64,000 bases of DNA from Photobacterium indicum (lineage in GTDB: Bacteria > Pseudomonadota > Gammaproteobacteria > Enterobacterales > Vibrionaceae): contig NZ_PYOC01000003.1 in assembly GCF_003026215.1 (NCBI RefSeq), forward strand, positions 62,001-126,000, written 5' to 3'. The notes under the pieces were generated by a model that ran no database searches, was not told the DNA's origin, and saw only the letters and a list, made by a program, of their open reading frames with translations. Each line of letters starts with the position of its first letter. The stretch's first letter is position 1. A program made the translations under genes and the position numbers. This document shows, in pieces, positions 27,201 to 36,037 of the stretch.

Positions 27201-27597
27201 TGTCCTTATTGTAACGATATACTATTTATACCATTGTTTTTATATGGTTTTAACCTACTTCGTATAATACCATGGTCTAACAAGCCTTTATCAAGCTCAC
27301 AGTCTTTAATGAATACTCAATGTTCTTACTTTAAAGCGATTTGTATTTTTTATCTGTGTTTTAACGATCTCAAGTTGTGAGTTATATTGATTGCCAATTT
27401 AAAGTTATAGTGCGTTAGGCCTGAGTAAATAAAGCATCTATTTCCATTTGTCATACTTCACTTATTCTAACATAATTGTAACTCATTATAAATTAAGACA
27501 TTTTACATTACTAACAGACAATAAAAAGCCGATGGATTATACCATCGGCCTCTCTTTAACGTTACGGCGACTACGCCAAATAACTACACATCAGTCG
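27201..27597. other. Intergenic region between fdhC end and cobB start
   Basis: This gap holds the cobB promoter region and the terminator of the formate dehydrogenase operon (27523-27549). I see no gene, RNA or long repeat in the remaining AT-rich sequence. Confidence 0.5.
27523..27549 (-). terminator. Terminator of the formate dehydrogenase operon
   Basis: The arms gccgatgg (27528-27535) and ccatcggc (27542-27549) pair perfectly. Read on the minus strand the hairpin is followed by ttttt, about 50 bp after the fdhC stop. Confidence 0.88.
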
Positions 27598-28674
27598 CTA
27601 TACATTATCTTGGCTTGCTTTACCTTTCGATTCAGCATCCAATTTTTCATCATAACCGGGTTGATTTTCAGGTAAATCTTTAACATCGTCATACCATAAA
27701 TCGTGGTGTTCTTTCGCCCATGTCTCATCGACTTCACCCGTAATCATGCCATCTAATGCTGCTTCCATACCAAATAAACCAATATAGATATGGAATACAA
27801 AACCACAGATTAAGATCAAAGCAGAGAACATATGCACGAGATTAGATAATTCCATATCGCGGCGTGTTTGACCAAATATAGGGAAATCTAATACAAACCC
27901 ACTTACAGCAATAAAAATACCAAACCAAATCAGCAACCAAAAAATGACCTTTTCGCCACCATTAGAAAATCCAGCGGATGGATGCTTACCTTTATGCTTC
28001 CCCACCATTCCGCCTAGTTTCATGAACCATACTATATCTACTTTGTTAACTATGCTCTTACGCCACCACTTAATTAAAACGGTAAACAATAAGATAGCAA
28101 AGATAGGTCCTATGTAGTTATGGTATTGCTTCGCGGCATAAATAACCCAACCCCATATTTCTGATGGCACAATGGGTTTAATGAAATGCTTACCATAAAC
28201 CAGTGTTAATCCACTGAATGCTAACGTTAAGAACGTAAACGCCATGCTCCAGTGTAAGGCTCGATCCATACGGCTCCAGCGCTTAATTTTACGACCAGTT
28301 TTAGGTTTGCTTAGCTTCAAAGGGCCAATAGTGACGTACGCGAGTGCAACCATTGCAAGGCTACCGAAGATAGCCAATGCGCCTAACGGTGACATCCACT
28401 TTTCTTTCAGAATGTACCACGTCTGCCCAGGAACACTGATCAACACACCATGCTCTGGTGATTTAGATGTTGTTGTCCCTTCTTGACCATTCTTGACCGC
28501 GCGCCAATAGTCAGCACCAGCGAAACCTGCCATTTCACCTTTAATGACAGATTCCCCTAAGCGCTCATTATTTATGTTTTGGCTCGACTCTTCACTGGCT
28601 ATCGCCGACAAAGTAAACGCCAGCATAAATGCAGTAACCAATAAAGTGAACCAACGTTGGATTCGCTTAGTCAT
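27598..28674 (-). CDS. fdhC: Formate dehydrogenase cytochrome b subunit (gamma)
   Basis: This protein of about 358 residues has an N-terminal signal-like helix and a periplasmic stretch, followed by the cytochrome b556 module (RMDRALHWSMAFTFLTLAFSGL, with further His in HNYIGP and HMFSALILICGFVFHIYIG) that ligates hemes b and passes electrons to quinone. It is longer than E. coli FdnI because of the N-terminal part with an extra helix, as in FdhC of Shewanella-type operons. ATG at 28674 is chosen for its aggag site 6 bases upstream. It is the last gene of the operon, 145 bp after fdhB. Confidence 0.92.
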   Translation of the reverse strand: MTKRIQRWFTLLVTAFMLAFTLSAIASEESSQNINNERLGESVIKGEMAGFAGADYWRAVKNGQEGTTTSKSPEHGVLISVPGQTWYILKEKWMSPLGALAIFGSLAMVALAYVTIGPLKLSKPKTGRKIKRWSRMDRALHWSMAFTFLTLAFSGLTLVYGKHFIKPIVPSEIWGWVIYAAKQYHNYIGPIFAILLFTVLIKWWRKSIVNKVDIVWFMKLGGMVGKHKGKHPSAGFSNGGEKVIFWLLIWFGIFIAVSGFVLDFPIFGQTRRDMELSNLVHMFSALILICGFVFHIYIGLFGMEAALDGMITGEVDETWAKEHHDLWYDDVKDLPENQPGYDEKLDAESKGKASQDNV

Positions 28675-28818
28675 TAAAACTCCTAACTGCTTATACAAAA
28701 CAGCGGTAAAAAGAAACCAGTTTTGTGACTACATGCTGATTTCATTATTTTCATATCATCTTTCTACAATGAGTCGCTCGTGTGCGCTTACACACAAACG
28801 AGCGATTCAAATAAGAAA

Positions 28819-29436
28819 TTAGGCTTTTTGTTCTTTACTTGCATCGTATGCAAGATCATCAACATTTGCCCAACCCGCTTCTTTCGCGCCGCGTGCAACT
28901 ACACGCTCACGGAAGACGTCAGAGATTTTAGCAGCATCACCTGCTAACAAGGCTTTTGTTGAACAAAGCGATGCACACATAGGTAGCTTGCCTTCTGCAA
29001 TACGGTTTGCACCGTATTTTTGTTTTTCTTCAATCGAGCCAGGTTCAACACCGGGACCGCCTGCACAGAAAGTACACTTATCCATCTTGCCACGTTCAGC
29101 AAAGGCGTCCTCTTTAGGAAATTGAGGAGCACCAAAAGGACAAGCAAACAAGCAGTAACCACAACCGATGCAAAGGTCTTTATCGTGACGAACAATACCG
29201 TCTTCAGTTTGTTCGAAACAATCAGCAGGACAAACCGCCATACATGGTGCATCTGAGCAATGCATACAAGCGACAGAGATTGACGTTTCGCCGGGTTCAC
29301 CATCATTAAGGGTTACAACGCGTCGACGTTGAATACCCCACTCTAGGGCATCATCGTTCTCGTTCTTACATGCGGTAACACAACCATTGCACTCGATACA
29401 ACGCTTAGAGTCACAAAGAAATTTCATACGTGCCAT
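28819..29436 (-). CDS. fdhB: Formate dehydrogenase iron-sulfur subunit (beta)
   Basis: This 205-residue ferredoxin-type protein carries four Cys clusters (CDSKRCIECNGCVTACK, CMHCSDAPCMAVCP, CIGCGYCLFACPFG, and CTFC...CASLC), enough for four [4Fe-4S] clusters. It relays electrons from the catalytic subunit to the cytochrome b. It lacks the C-terminal membrane anchor helix of E. coli FdnH/FdoH, so it depends on FdhC for membrane contact. It has no signal peptide and would be exported with FdhA by the Tat system. It lies 12 bp after fdhA. Confidence 0.93.
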   Translation of the reverse strand: MARMKFLCDSKRCIECNGCVTACKNENDDALEWGIQRRRVVTLNDGEPGETSISVACMHCSDAPCMAVCPADCFEQTEDGIVRHDKDLCIGCGYCLFACPFGAPQFPKEDAFAERGKMDKCTFCAGGPGVEPGSIEEKQKYGANRIAEGKLPMCASLCSTKALLAGDAAKISDVFRERVVARGAKEAGWANVDDLAYDASKEQKA

Positions 29437-29448
29437 CTGAATGACTCC

Positions 29449-32304
29449 TTACGCTTTAGATATTTTACATAGGGTTACTTTGGTTTCCTGCATTTGTGTT
29501 ACAGGGTCATAACCGTATGTTGTTGCAATGTTCGCTGATTCACCCGACACATACGGTGCAGAGCCTTCAGGGTAATTACCACGAAGATCTTCACCTTCAA
29601 AGTAACCACCAAAGTGGAATGGAAGAAATGCCAAGCCCGGTCTCACACGACGGGTAACCATCGCTTTAACGTGAATACGGCCTTTCTCAGCACCTTCAAC
29701 CCACACCATATCGCCATCGCGGAAACCAAGATCGTTCGCATCTTTAGGGTTAACTTCTACAAACATTTCTTGTTGCAGTTCAGCAAGCCAAGGGTTTGAA
29801 CGGGTTTCATCACCGCCACCTTCGTATTCAACAAGACGACCAGATGTAAGAATCATTGGGTATTCACCCGATACATCTTTATCTTGAATCGACTTATAGA
29901 ATGTAGGTAGACGGAACATTGCCTCACTGTCATTCCACGTAGGATAGTCAGCAACCAAATCACGACGTGGTGTGTACAGCGGCTCACGGTGAATAGGCAC
30001 AGCATCAGGGAAGGTCCATACAACAGCACGCGCTTTTGCATTACCAAAAGGAATACAACCGTGTTTAATCGCAACACGTTGGATACCACCAGAAACATCT
30101 GTTTTCCAGTTTTTACCTTCTGCTTTTGCTTTTTCTGCGTCGGTTAAGTCATCCCACCAACCTAGTTGCTTCAACAGCTTATCGGTAAATTCAGGGAAAC
30201 CACCTTCAAGCTCACAACCTAGTGAATAGCTATCGACTGCCAGCAAGCTTTCCCCTTCACGCTCTACACCAAAGCGTGCACGGAAGTTACCGCCACCTTG
30301 TGCAACAGTTTTCGATGTATCGTAAAGAATATGTGTACCAGGGTGCTTCATTTCTGGCGTACCCCAACATGGCCAAGGAAGACCATAAGTTTCGCCATCA
30401 ACCACACCGCCTTCAGCTTCTAGCGACGTTTTGTGGAAGGTATGCCAGTTTTGTTGGTGTGTTTTAAGACGCTCAGGGCTTTGGCCTGTATAACCAATTG
30501 TCCACATACCCTTGTTATATTCACGGGTTATATCTTCAATAACAGGGATATTGTTTTCAACTTTAATATTCTTAAACAGCTGATCAGATAAACCGAGTTT
30601 TTGCGATAATCTAAACATGATTTCATGATCAGGCTTAGATTCAAATAGCGGTTCAATAACCTGATCACGCCACTGAATAGAACGGTTTGTTGCTGTTACA
30701 GACCCCGTTGTTTCAAACTGTGTCGTTGCTGGTAGCAAATACACGTTATCTGTACGGCCGTTCATTACAGCGGCAACACCTGGGTACGGATCGACGATAA
30801 CCATCATATCCAATTTACCCATTGCGGTACGCATTTCAGGGCCACGGGTTTGTGAGTTTACTGCGTGTCCCCAATAGAACATTGCACGAATATTATCGTT
30901 CTGCTCAATGTTGTCTTTATTTTCAAGCACACCATCGATCCAACGAGAAACAGGGATACCTGCATGGTTCATTGGTTTCTTACCGCGGTAATCAGCTTGA
31001 TCAAAACGGCCTTTTAGCCATTCGTAATCAACATCCCACACGCCTGCCCAGTGTTTCCATGCACCTTCAGAAAGGCCGTAATAACCCGGTAAGTTATCAG
31101 ACAGTACGCCAAAGTCAGTCGCACCTTGAACGTTATCGTGACCACGGAAAATATTAGCACCACCGCCAGATTTACCCATATTGCCTAGAGCAAGCTCAAG
31201 AATACAGTAAGCACGTGTGTTGTTATTACCAGTAGTGTGTTGCGTACCACCCATACACCACACTACACAGCCAGGGCGATTTTCAGATAACAATTTTGCC
31301 GTTTCATAAACATCAGCTTCTGGTACACCAGAAACACGTTCAACTTCTGCTGGTGTCCATTTTGCCACTTCTTTTCGTACGTCTTCCATGCCGTAAACAC
31401 GTTGACGAATAAACTCTTTATCTTCCCAACCGTTTTTAAAGATGTGGTACAACACACCCCAAACGAAAGCAACGTCAGAACCTGGGCGTAAAGAGACATA
31501 GTGATCAGATTTTGCAGCCGTACGAGTACGACGCGGATCGGCAACTACAATCTTACAGCTGTTCTTCTCTTTTGCGATCAAGATGTGCTGCATAGCAACA
31601 GGGTGTGCTTCAGCAGGGTTTGAACCGATAAACAGAATCGACTTACAGTTATGCATGTCGTTCAACGAGTTTGTCATCGCACCGTAGCCCCATGTATTTG
31701 CAACACCGGCTACTGTAGTAGAGTGACAAATACGTGCTTGGTGATCGACATTGTTAGTACCCCACATCGACACCATTTTACGGAATAGATACGCTTGCTC
31801 GTTGTTATGCTTTGCTGAACCTAACCAATAAACAGAATCAGGGCCAGACTCTTCACGAATCTTAAGCACTTGTTTACTGACTTCATCTAATGCTTGTTCC
31901 CAGCTCAGTTTGGTCCACTTGCCGTCGACTAACTTCATTGGGTATTTAAGACGTTTAGCACCATGACCGTGTTCACGCAGTGCTGCACCTTTTGCACAGT
32001 GACCGCCCGCATTGAATGGGTGGTCAAAAGCAGGTTCTTGCCCTGTCCATACCCCTTCCTGTACTTCAGCATAAATACCACAGCCAACAGAACAGTGTGA
32101 ACAAATGGTACGTTTAATTTCAACTGGCGATGTAGGGTCGACAGTCTTCGCTTCTGCTTTTTTCATCATGCCAGGCGCAAACATGCTGGCACCAGCAACA
32201 CCACCAGCGGCAGCAAGTGATGTATTACGAATAAAGGAACGACGAGAAATACCTAATTGGTTTTCGTCCTTGCTTACATTATCGGAACGTTTTGTTAATT
32301 TCAT
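29449..32304 (-). CDS. fdhA: Formate dehydrogenase catalytic subunit (alpha), Tat-exported, Cys-type
   Basis: This 951-residue molybdopterin oxidoreductase has a twin-arginine signal (SRRSFIRNTSL, about 20-50). A [4Fe-4S] binding motif, C68-x2-C71-x3-C75...C103, comes next, then the bis-MGD domains. At the metal-ligand position the motif is ARICHSTTVAG with C193, where E. coli FdnG has selenocysteine, so no Sec machinery is needed. The enzyme oxidises formate in the periplasm. The metal could be molybdenum or tungsten; a tungstate transporter and Mo/W cofactor genes lie further along this window. It is preceded by a small Tat-signal protein, a TorD-type chaperone and a ferredoxin. Confidence 0.95.
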   Translation of the reverse strand: MKLTKRSDNVSKDENQLGISRRSFIRNTSLAAAGGVAGASMFAPGMMKKAEAKTVDPTSPVEIKRTICSHCSVGCGIYAEVQEGVWTGQEPAFDHPFNAGGHCAKGAALREHGHGAKRLKYPMKLVDGKWTKLSWEQALDEVSKQVLKIREESGPDSVYWLGSAKHNNEQAYLFRKMVSMWGTNNVDHQARICHSTTVAGVANTWGYGAMTNSLNDMHNCKSILFIGSNPAEAHPVAMQHILIAKEKNSCKIVVADPRRTRTAAKSDHYVSLRPGSDVAFVWGVLYHIFKNGWEDKEFIRQRVYGMEDVRKEVAKWTPAEVERVSGVPEADVYETAKLLSENRPGCVVWCMGGTQHTTGNNNTRAYCILELALGNMGKSGGGANIFRGHDNVQGATDFGVLSDNLPGYYGLSEGAWKHWAGVWDVDYEWLKGRFDQADYRGKKPMNHAGIPVSRWIDGVLENKDNIEQNDNIRAMFYWGHAVNSQTRGPEMRTAMGKLDMMVIVDPYPGVAAVMNGRTDNVYLLPATTQFETTGSVTATNRSIQWRDQVIEPLFESKPDHEIMFRLSQKLGLSDQLFKNIKVENNIPVIEDITREYNKGMWTIGYTGQSPERLKTHQQNWHTFHKTSLEAEGGVVDGETYGLPWPCWGTPEMKHPGTHILYDTSKTVAQGGGNFRARFGVEREGESLLAVDSYSLGCELEGGFPEFTDKLLKQLGWWDDLTDAEKAKAEGKNWKTDVSGGIQRVAIKHGCIPFGNAKARAVVWTFPDAVPIHREPLYTPRRDLVADYPTWNDSEAMFRLPTFYKSIQDKDVSGEYPMILTSGRLVEYEGGGDETRSNPWLAELQQEMFVEVNPKDANDLGFRDGDMVWVEGAEKGRIHVKAMVTRRVRPGLAFLPFHFGGYFEGEDLRGNYPEGSAPYVSGESANIATTYGYDPVTQMQETKVTLCKISKA

Positions 32305-32316
32305 TTAAAGCTCCGC

Positions 32317-32520
32317 TTACAAGGTTTCGTAGTAATCACGAACATGCTGAGTTTCGTGATAGCCAGTAGTTTGGGTTTCTTTTTTGCTATCGTCTTGCTT
32401 ATCAACAGCAGCATGAGCAGCCGTTGTTGTGCCAGCAGCAATAGCACTTACTGCCACGCCTAAACCAATGTTTTTCAACAATTGGCGACGGCTTTCATTA
32501 GGTTTACTTTGCTCACTCAT
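32317..32520 (-). CDS. Small Tat-signal protein of the formate dehydrogenase operon
   Basis: This protein of about 67 residues is mostly a twin-arginine signal (ESRRQLLKNIGLGVAVSAIAAG...AHA) followed by a short polar tail with TGYHETQHVRDYYETL. It matches the 'formate dehydrogenase region TAT target' family, found directly before fdhA in many proteobacteria; its role is unknown. ATG at 32520 is chosen for the aaggag site upstream; an earlier in-frame ATG at 32556 adds 12 unlikely residues. It lies 12 bp before fdhA. Confidence 0.88.
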   Translation of the reverse strand: MSEQSKPNESRRQLLKNIGLGVAVSAIAAGTTTAAHAAVDKQDDSKKETQTTGYHETQHVRDYYETL

Positions 32521-32618
32521 AAAGCTTGCTCCTTCGTCGTATTCTTCGACTCTCATAGGAAATCGATTATTTTTTATAGCTATAATTCGTTACATCAATA
32601 AAAGCGAATGCGTTAATA

Positions 32619-33260
32619 TTAGTTCGCTTCTACAAATCGCGTTTTTTCTACAGTCAAAAATTGCAATGCTAGTTCGCCAACCGCGCTGTAAAACACAGCA
32701 CTTTTAGCGGTTTTAAGATCAGCGCAAAAACGTTCACACCATGTTGCGATATGACGATTAAAGAACCTTGCTTGCAGTGTGTTCTCGCCCTCTTCCACCA
32801 GCATTGCCATCACTTCTAACAAGGCTGCCATATGATCTTCTGGCTCTTTTACTGATTCATCACGTTCAAATTCCAGTTGTTTAAGATCATGACGCAAATG
32901 CGCAAGAGGCATTTCCATTAATGAACCGGTTAAATACCAAGAACCAAAAGGCACAATCTCGCCACGACCAATACCAATAAACAAATCTTGATATTCATCT
33001 TCTGTCGCCATCAAGGTTGTTTTCTGTGCCGCAAGTTTTAGTAATGGCCAAGCCGCTGCCATACCTGTTGTTTGTTTCAATGCATTTGGGGCATCAACAT
33101 CTAATGCCGCTAACCAATCGATCACATTCTGATCGGGTGCTTTACGCAGTAGATGTGCCAACATGCTGTAAATATCAACACGCAACCGAGTATCTTCTGT
33201 TAGCGCTATTGTTTCTGATGTAGACATAGTTTCTGAATTAGACATATTTTGTGATTCCAT
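32619..33260 (-). CDS. TorD-family chaperone for formate dehydrogenase
   Basis: This 213-residue all-helical cytoplasmic protein shows TorD/DmsD family features: LRVDIYSMLAHLLRKAPDQNVIDWL at the start and the motif EDEYQDLFIGIGRGEIVPFGSWYLTGSLMEMPL, followed by EPEDHMAALLEVMAML. Such chaperones bind Tat signal peptides and guard the apoenzyme until the molybdopterin cofactor is inserted. The exact start (33260 or the ATG five codons later) is unsure. It lies between the ferredoxin gene and the Tat-signal protein gene. Confidence 0.9.
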   Translation of the reverse strand: MESQNMSNSETMSTSETIALTEDTRLRVDIYSMLAHLLRKAPDQNVIDWLAALDVDAPNALKQTTGMAAAWPLLKLAAQKTTLMATEDEYQDLFIGIGRGEIVPFGSWYLTGSLMEMPLAHLRHDLKQLEFERDESVKEPEDHMAALLEVMAMLVEEGENTLQARFFNRHIATWCERFCADLKTAKSAVFYSAVGELALQFLTVEKTRFVEAN

Positions 33261-33269
33261 AAATTTGCC

Positions 33270-34970
33270 CTATACCCTTAGCTGACTTTCAGGATCGTCT
33301 TCCATATTTGAGAAAATATCGCGCACACGACAATCTTCACACATGGCTAAACGACGAATCGCATCTCCTTGAAATTGAGAGTGACTCTGTAATTTCTCCG
33401 TCAACATTTTCACCATGGATGCAGGGGCAAACGCTTTACCACAACTTGTACAACAAGCCGCTTCTTCTTCATGAACCACAACAGCGGCTTTACGTGTTTC
33501 AGCATTCCAATTAAAGCCAGGTTTTAACGTAAGAACCTTTTCAGGACATGCCTTTTCACATAAACCACATTGAACACAATCTTCTTCAATAAGTTGTAAT
33601 CCTGGACGACCACCCACAGCATGAAATGCACGTGTAGGACAAACCGCCACACAACTCATACACAATGTGCAATCATCCGTTTTACATTCAACAGAACCAT
33701 AAGGCGCATTGTCAGGCACAGCTGAATATTCAGGTTGCTCTGGGCTATTGGCGTACAGTCGTTCAAGTGCAGCAAACAATTTCTCACGCTTAGTACCAGA
33801 CAATTGTTCTGCAAAAGTTTGAGAATGTGTAAGCGCAATAAGTGGTTTATCAAATGCCGTAAATGAATCAGCCGTAGATAAGTCAAACAGCGCTATTCGA
33901 TTTTCTTCATAACCCAGTTCCGTTAAAAAGTTATTGGCAATCGAAAGTTCATCAGCCAAAACACGATCAATCGTTGCTGGAATATAAGCCGTATTAGTTG
34001 CAAGTAAAACTTGATGCGCACCATAAACCAATGCACTAAACCAAGTATCAACACCAACAGTCGCTAACTCTTCCAACGCAATAGGCACAACATTTGAAGG
34101 AAGTGTCGTCAGTGTTTGAGTAATGGTTTCTTCATCACGGTTACCATAAAAAAGGATCGTTGGTTTTTCTCCCCCTTCTTCTTGATAACGTGCGAGTAAA
34201 CGATGCACAAAATTTTGTGTCTTTTCAGGATCTGGTAATGCATATGTAATCGCTTCAGTAGGACAAGCCGTTGCACATGTTCCCACCCCCTGACAAAGAT
34301 AAGGGTTAATTTCGATAGCATGACCAAGGCTTGATAAGGCACCAGCAGGACATGCATCAACACAACGATTACAACCATTCACACCACGAGATGAGTGCGC
34401 ACAAAGATCAGGGTCTAATCGGAAGTATTTAGGCTTATCAAACGTACCTAACATAGCAGGCAGTTCTTCAGTCACATCGGCCAACTTACCTTTACTTGCA
34501 CCTACTAGGTAATAACCCGGAGCAGGAATTTCAGTTGCCACAATCCCTTCTTCCGTCATGTCTAATACAAGATCAAAACAATCACGACCAATAGCCACTT
34601 TCGCAAGATTGACTTTAGTCTCTGTAATTGTTCCGTCTACGCGACATGTCACTTCAAACGCGCCAAGGTAACCTTTAATGGCAACCTCTTTACTAAAATA
34701 CAAATTTGCACATTTTTCAGCTTTCGTTGATTTTGATGCTTCATCAATCGCCGTCTTTTCTGTAGCAAGAAGCGTTACAGAATGAAGGGCTGAAAATTGG
34801 CTTGCCAGTGTTGTAATCGAACCTTGAGCACCGATGATCAATAAATCACCACGACTCTCATAAGAAACCGTAGGGGGAATCAAATTCGACAATTCTACTG
34901 TGCCTGTAATAGCATTCAGTCGAGCTTGACCATTCGTATCAGAAAATGCTTCTAGTGTACTTTTTAACAT
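33270..34970 (-). CDS. Large multi-cluster ferredoxin of the formate dehydrogenase operon
   Basis: This 566-residue cytoplasmic protein has an N-terminal domain without Cys motifs (about 1-180). Two [4Fe-4S] motifs follow near residues 190-235 (CNRCVDACP, CATACP), then a spacer with a Rossmann-like stretch (KPTILFYGNRDEETI). Two more clusters appear near 425-475 (CTLCMSCVAVCP, CVQCGLCEKACP). The C-terminus has a CCTSCGKAF and a MCEDCR motif, possibly a zinc site. It is related to ferredoxin-like proteins linked to formate dehydrogenases in vibrios and Shewanella. It may pass electrons during maturation or between cytoplasmic partners. It is first in the ferredoxin-to-fdhC operon, behind a sigma54-type promoter. 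Confidence 0.8.
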   Translation of the reverse strand: MLKSTLEAFSDTNGQARLNAITGTVELSNLIPPTVSYESRGDLLIIGAQGSITTLASQFSALHSVTLLATEKTAIDEASKSTKAEKCANLYFSKEVAIKGYLGAFEVTCRVDGTITETKVNLAKVAIGRDCFDLVLDMTEEGIVATEIPAPGYYLVGASKGKLADVTEELPAMLGTFDKPKYFRLDPDLCAHSSRGVNGCNRCVDACPAGALSSLGHAIEINPYLCQGVGTCATACPTEAITYALPDPEKTQNFVHRLLARYQEEGGEKPTILFYGNRDEETITQTLTTLPSNVVPIALEELATVGVDTWFSALVYGAHQVLLATNTAYIPATIDRVLADELSIANNFLTELGYEENRIALFDLSTADSFTAFDKPLIALTHSQTFAEQLSGTKREKLFAALERLYANSPEQPEYSAVPDNAPYGSVECKTDDCTLCMSCVAVCPTRAFHAVGGRPGLQLIEEDCVQCGLCEKACPEKVLTLKPGFNWNAETRKAAVVVHEEEAACCTSCGKAFAPASMVKMLTEKLQSHSQFQGDAIRRLAMCEDCRVRDIFSNMEDDPESQLRV

Positions 34971-35041
34971 TCTTATTCCTGTGTACTCGTCACCGTTAGT
35001 CAGTGTCGATTAAAGAACGGGATAAGTTCTTCTGCTTCTAT

Positions 35042-35061
35042 AAGAGCAATAACCGAACCAA
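35042..35061 (-). promoter_or_regulatory. Sigma54 (-24/-12) promoter of the ferredoxin-fdhABC operon
   Basis: On the minus strand the sequence reads TTGGTTCGGTTATTGCTCTT. It contains the -24 element TTGG (GG at 35058-35059) and the -12 element TTGCT (GC at 35046-35047) with exactly ten bases between GG and GC, as required for RpoN. Transcription would start near 35034, about 64 bp before the ferredoxin start codon. Two copies of a 15-bp near-palindrome lie 79 and 111 bp upstream of the -24 element, the usual place for enhancer-binding protein sites. Confidence 0.72.
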
Positions 35062-35129
35062 CTTTTAACGGAATAAAATGACCTATAAGGAACTAAAGTC
35101 AGAAAGGGACAGTTGGTACAATCTCAACT

Positions 35130-35144
35130 GGGACAATTTGTCTC
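35130..35144. promoter_or_regulatory. Candidate enhancer-binding site UAS1
   Basis: GGGACAATTTGTCTC is a near-perfect palindrome (only the second base from each end fails to pair). Its centre is 32 bp from that of a second copy (35162-35176), about three helical turns. It differs at two positions from GCGACATTTTGTCTC upstream of tupA (59162-59176). The likely ligand is the NtrC-type regulator encoded at 57662-59131. Confidence 0.62.
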
Positions 35145-35161
35145 TGCACTTAAATGCAAAT

Positions 35162-35176
35162 GCGTCAATTTGTCCC
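35162..35176. promoter_or_regulatory. Candidate enhancer-binding site UAS2
   Basis: GCGTCAATTTGTCCC matches UAS1 at 12 of 15 positions. It is placed on the same helix face and lies between the DUF3306 gene end (35240) and the sigma54 promoter. A further half-site, GGGACA, occurs at 35106-35111. The rest of the 269-bp gap 34971-35239 shows nothing else. Confidence 0.55.
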
Positions 35177-35239
35177 GGTTAATTATAGGGTTATTATTCC
35201 CTTAATGTCTCAACTGCCTTTCTTTAGACTTTTTCGTTA

Positions 35240-36037
35240 TTAATTTTTGTTAGCTTCAACACCAACAAGTAAGTCTTCTTCTTTATCTGTCTGAGATAAA
35301 GAGGTAGGGATAGACTCACCGTCGGCTAATTCTTCTGTTGTCTCTTCAGCTATCTCTACTTGTGACAGTTCTTGAGGCAGCTCTTGTGATAATGTGTCAC
35401 CAGTTGTCGCTTCATCAGCCATAGTAAGATTTTCTGCTTCACCTTCTGACGCAGTGCTAGCATCTGTAATAAGATTGGCGTCAGTCAGCTCACCACCAGC
35501 ACTTTCTTTTCCATCATCTAACGCATCTGCTACTTTCTTAATGCTTTCAGATACATTATTCACCCAACCACGCAGTTGTTTTGCTACGTTAGGATCTAGC
35601 GTTGGAATATTCGAGAAATCCTCGGTGTGATCATCCATATCACTGATGTAGTTAAATTCATCAGAGTGAAATAGTTTCTGCAAGGCTGCCTTTTTAACTG
35701 CTTTATCAACACCTTGCTTTAAGAAAGAGGCAACACCACTATCAAACGTGACATCTGCTGCATCTTCTATCGTTAAAATCTTATCTTCAGTAACATCAAT
35801 CAATGATTCAGCTGAGTCTGTTACATCATCTTCACTCGTCCCTGCAAATTCACCGAGTTCAGGTTCAATATATTTTGATTCAAGATCATCCGATGAATCA
35901 TCAATACTGGCAGCCTGTTGCGCTTCAGTACTTGCCGGTATGGTAGATACAGCAGCATCATTGCTAGTTGGCTCTTCATGCTCTTCCTTGGCAGTCAATT
36001 TACGGCTAGACCAACGCTGGAAAAAATTAGTTGCCAC
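35240..36037 (-). CDS. DUF3306 family protein of the formate dehydrogenase cluster
   Basis: This protein of about 265 residues starts with ATNFFQRWSSRKLTAKEE, the conserved N-terminus of DUF3306, followed by a long acidic low-complexity region. A conserved block then appears near the middle (SFLKQGVDKAVKKAALQKLFHSDEFNYISDMDDHTEDF), which is the family core, and an acidic tail follows. GTG at 36037 is chosen because it gives the family N-terminus and has an aaagga site; a longer start at 36082 lies deep in the upstream gene. Function is unknown, but it is found with DUF3305 and formate dehydrogenase genes, so a role in enzyme maturation is likely. The stop is followed by the UAS and promoter of the next operon part. 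Confidence 0.8.
   Translation of the reverse strand: MATNFFQRWSSRKLTAKEEHEEPTSNDAAVSTIPASTEAQQAASIDDSSDDLESKYIEPELGEFAGTSEDDVTDSAESLIDVTEDKILTIEDAADVTFDSGVASFLKQGVDKAVKKAALQKLFHSDEFNYISDMDDHTEDFSNIPTLDPNVAKQLRGWVNNVSESIKKVADALDDGKESAGGELTDANLITDASTASEGEAENLTMADEATTGDTLSQELPQELSQVEIAEETTEELADGESIPTSLSQTDKEEDLLVGVEANKN

Noticed and set aside
28675-28818. Possible sigma54 promoter before fdhC in the fdhB-fdhC gap
   Set aside because: The nearest GC...CC pair on the plus strand has 12 rather than 10 bases between them, so spacing does not fit RpoN.
31700-31740. Possible selenocysteine codon in fdhA
   Set aside because: The frame reads Cys at the metal-ligand position and contains no in-frame TGA, so no Sec insertion is needed.
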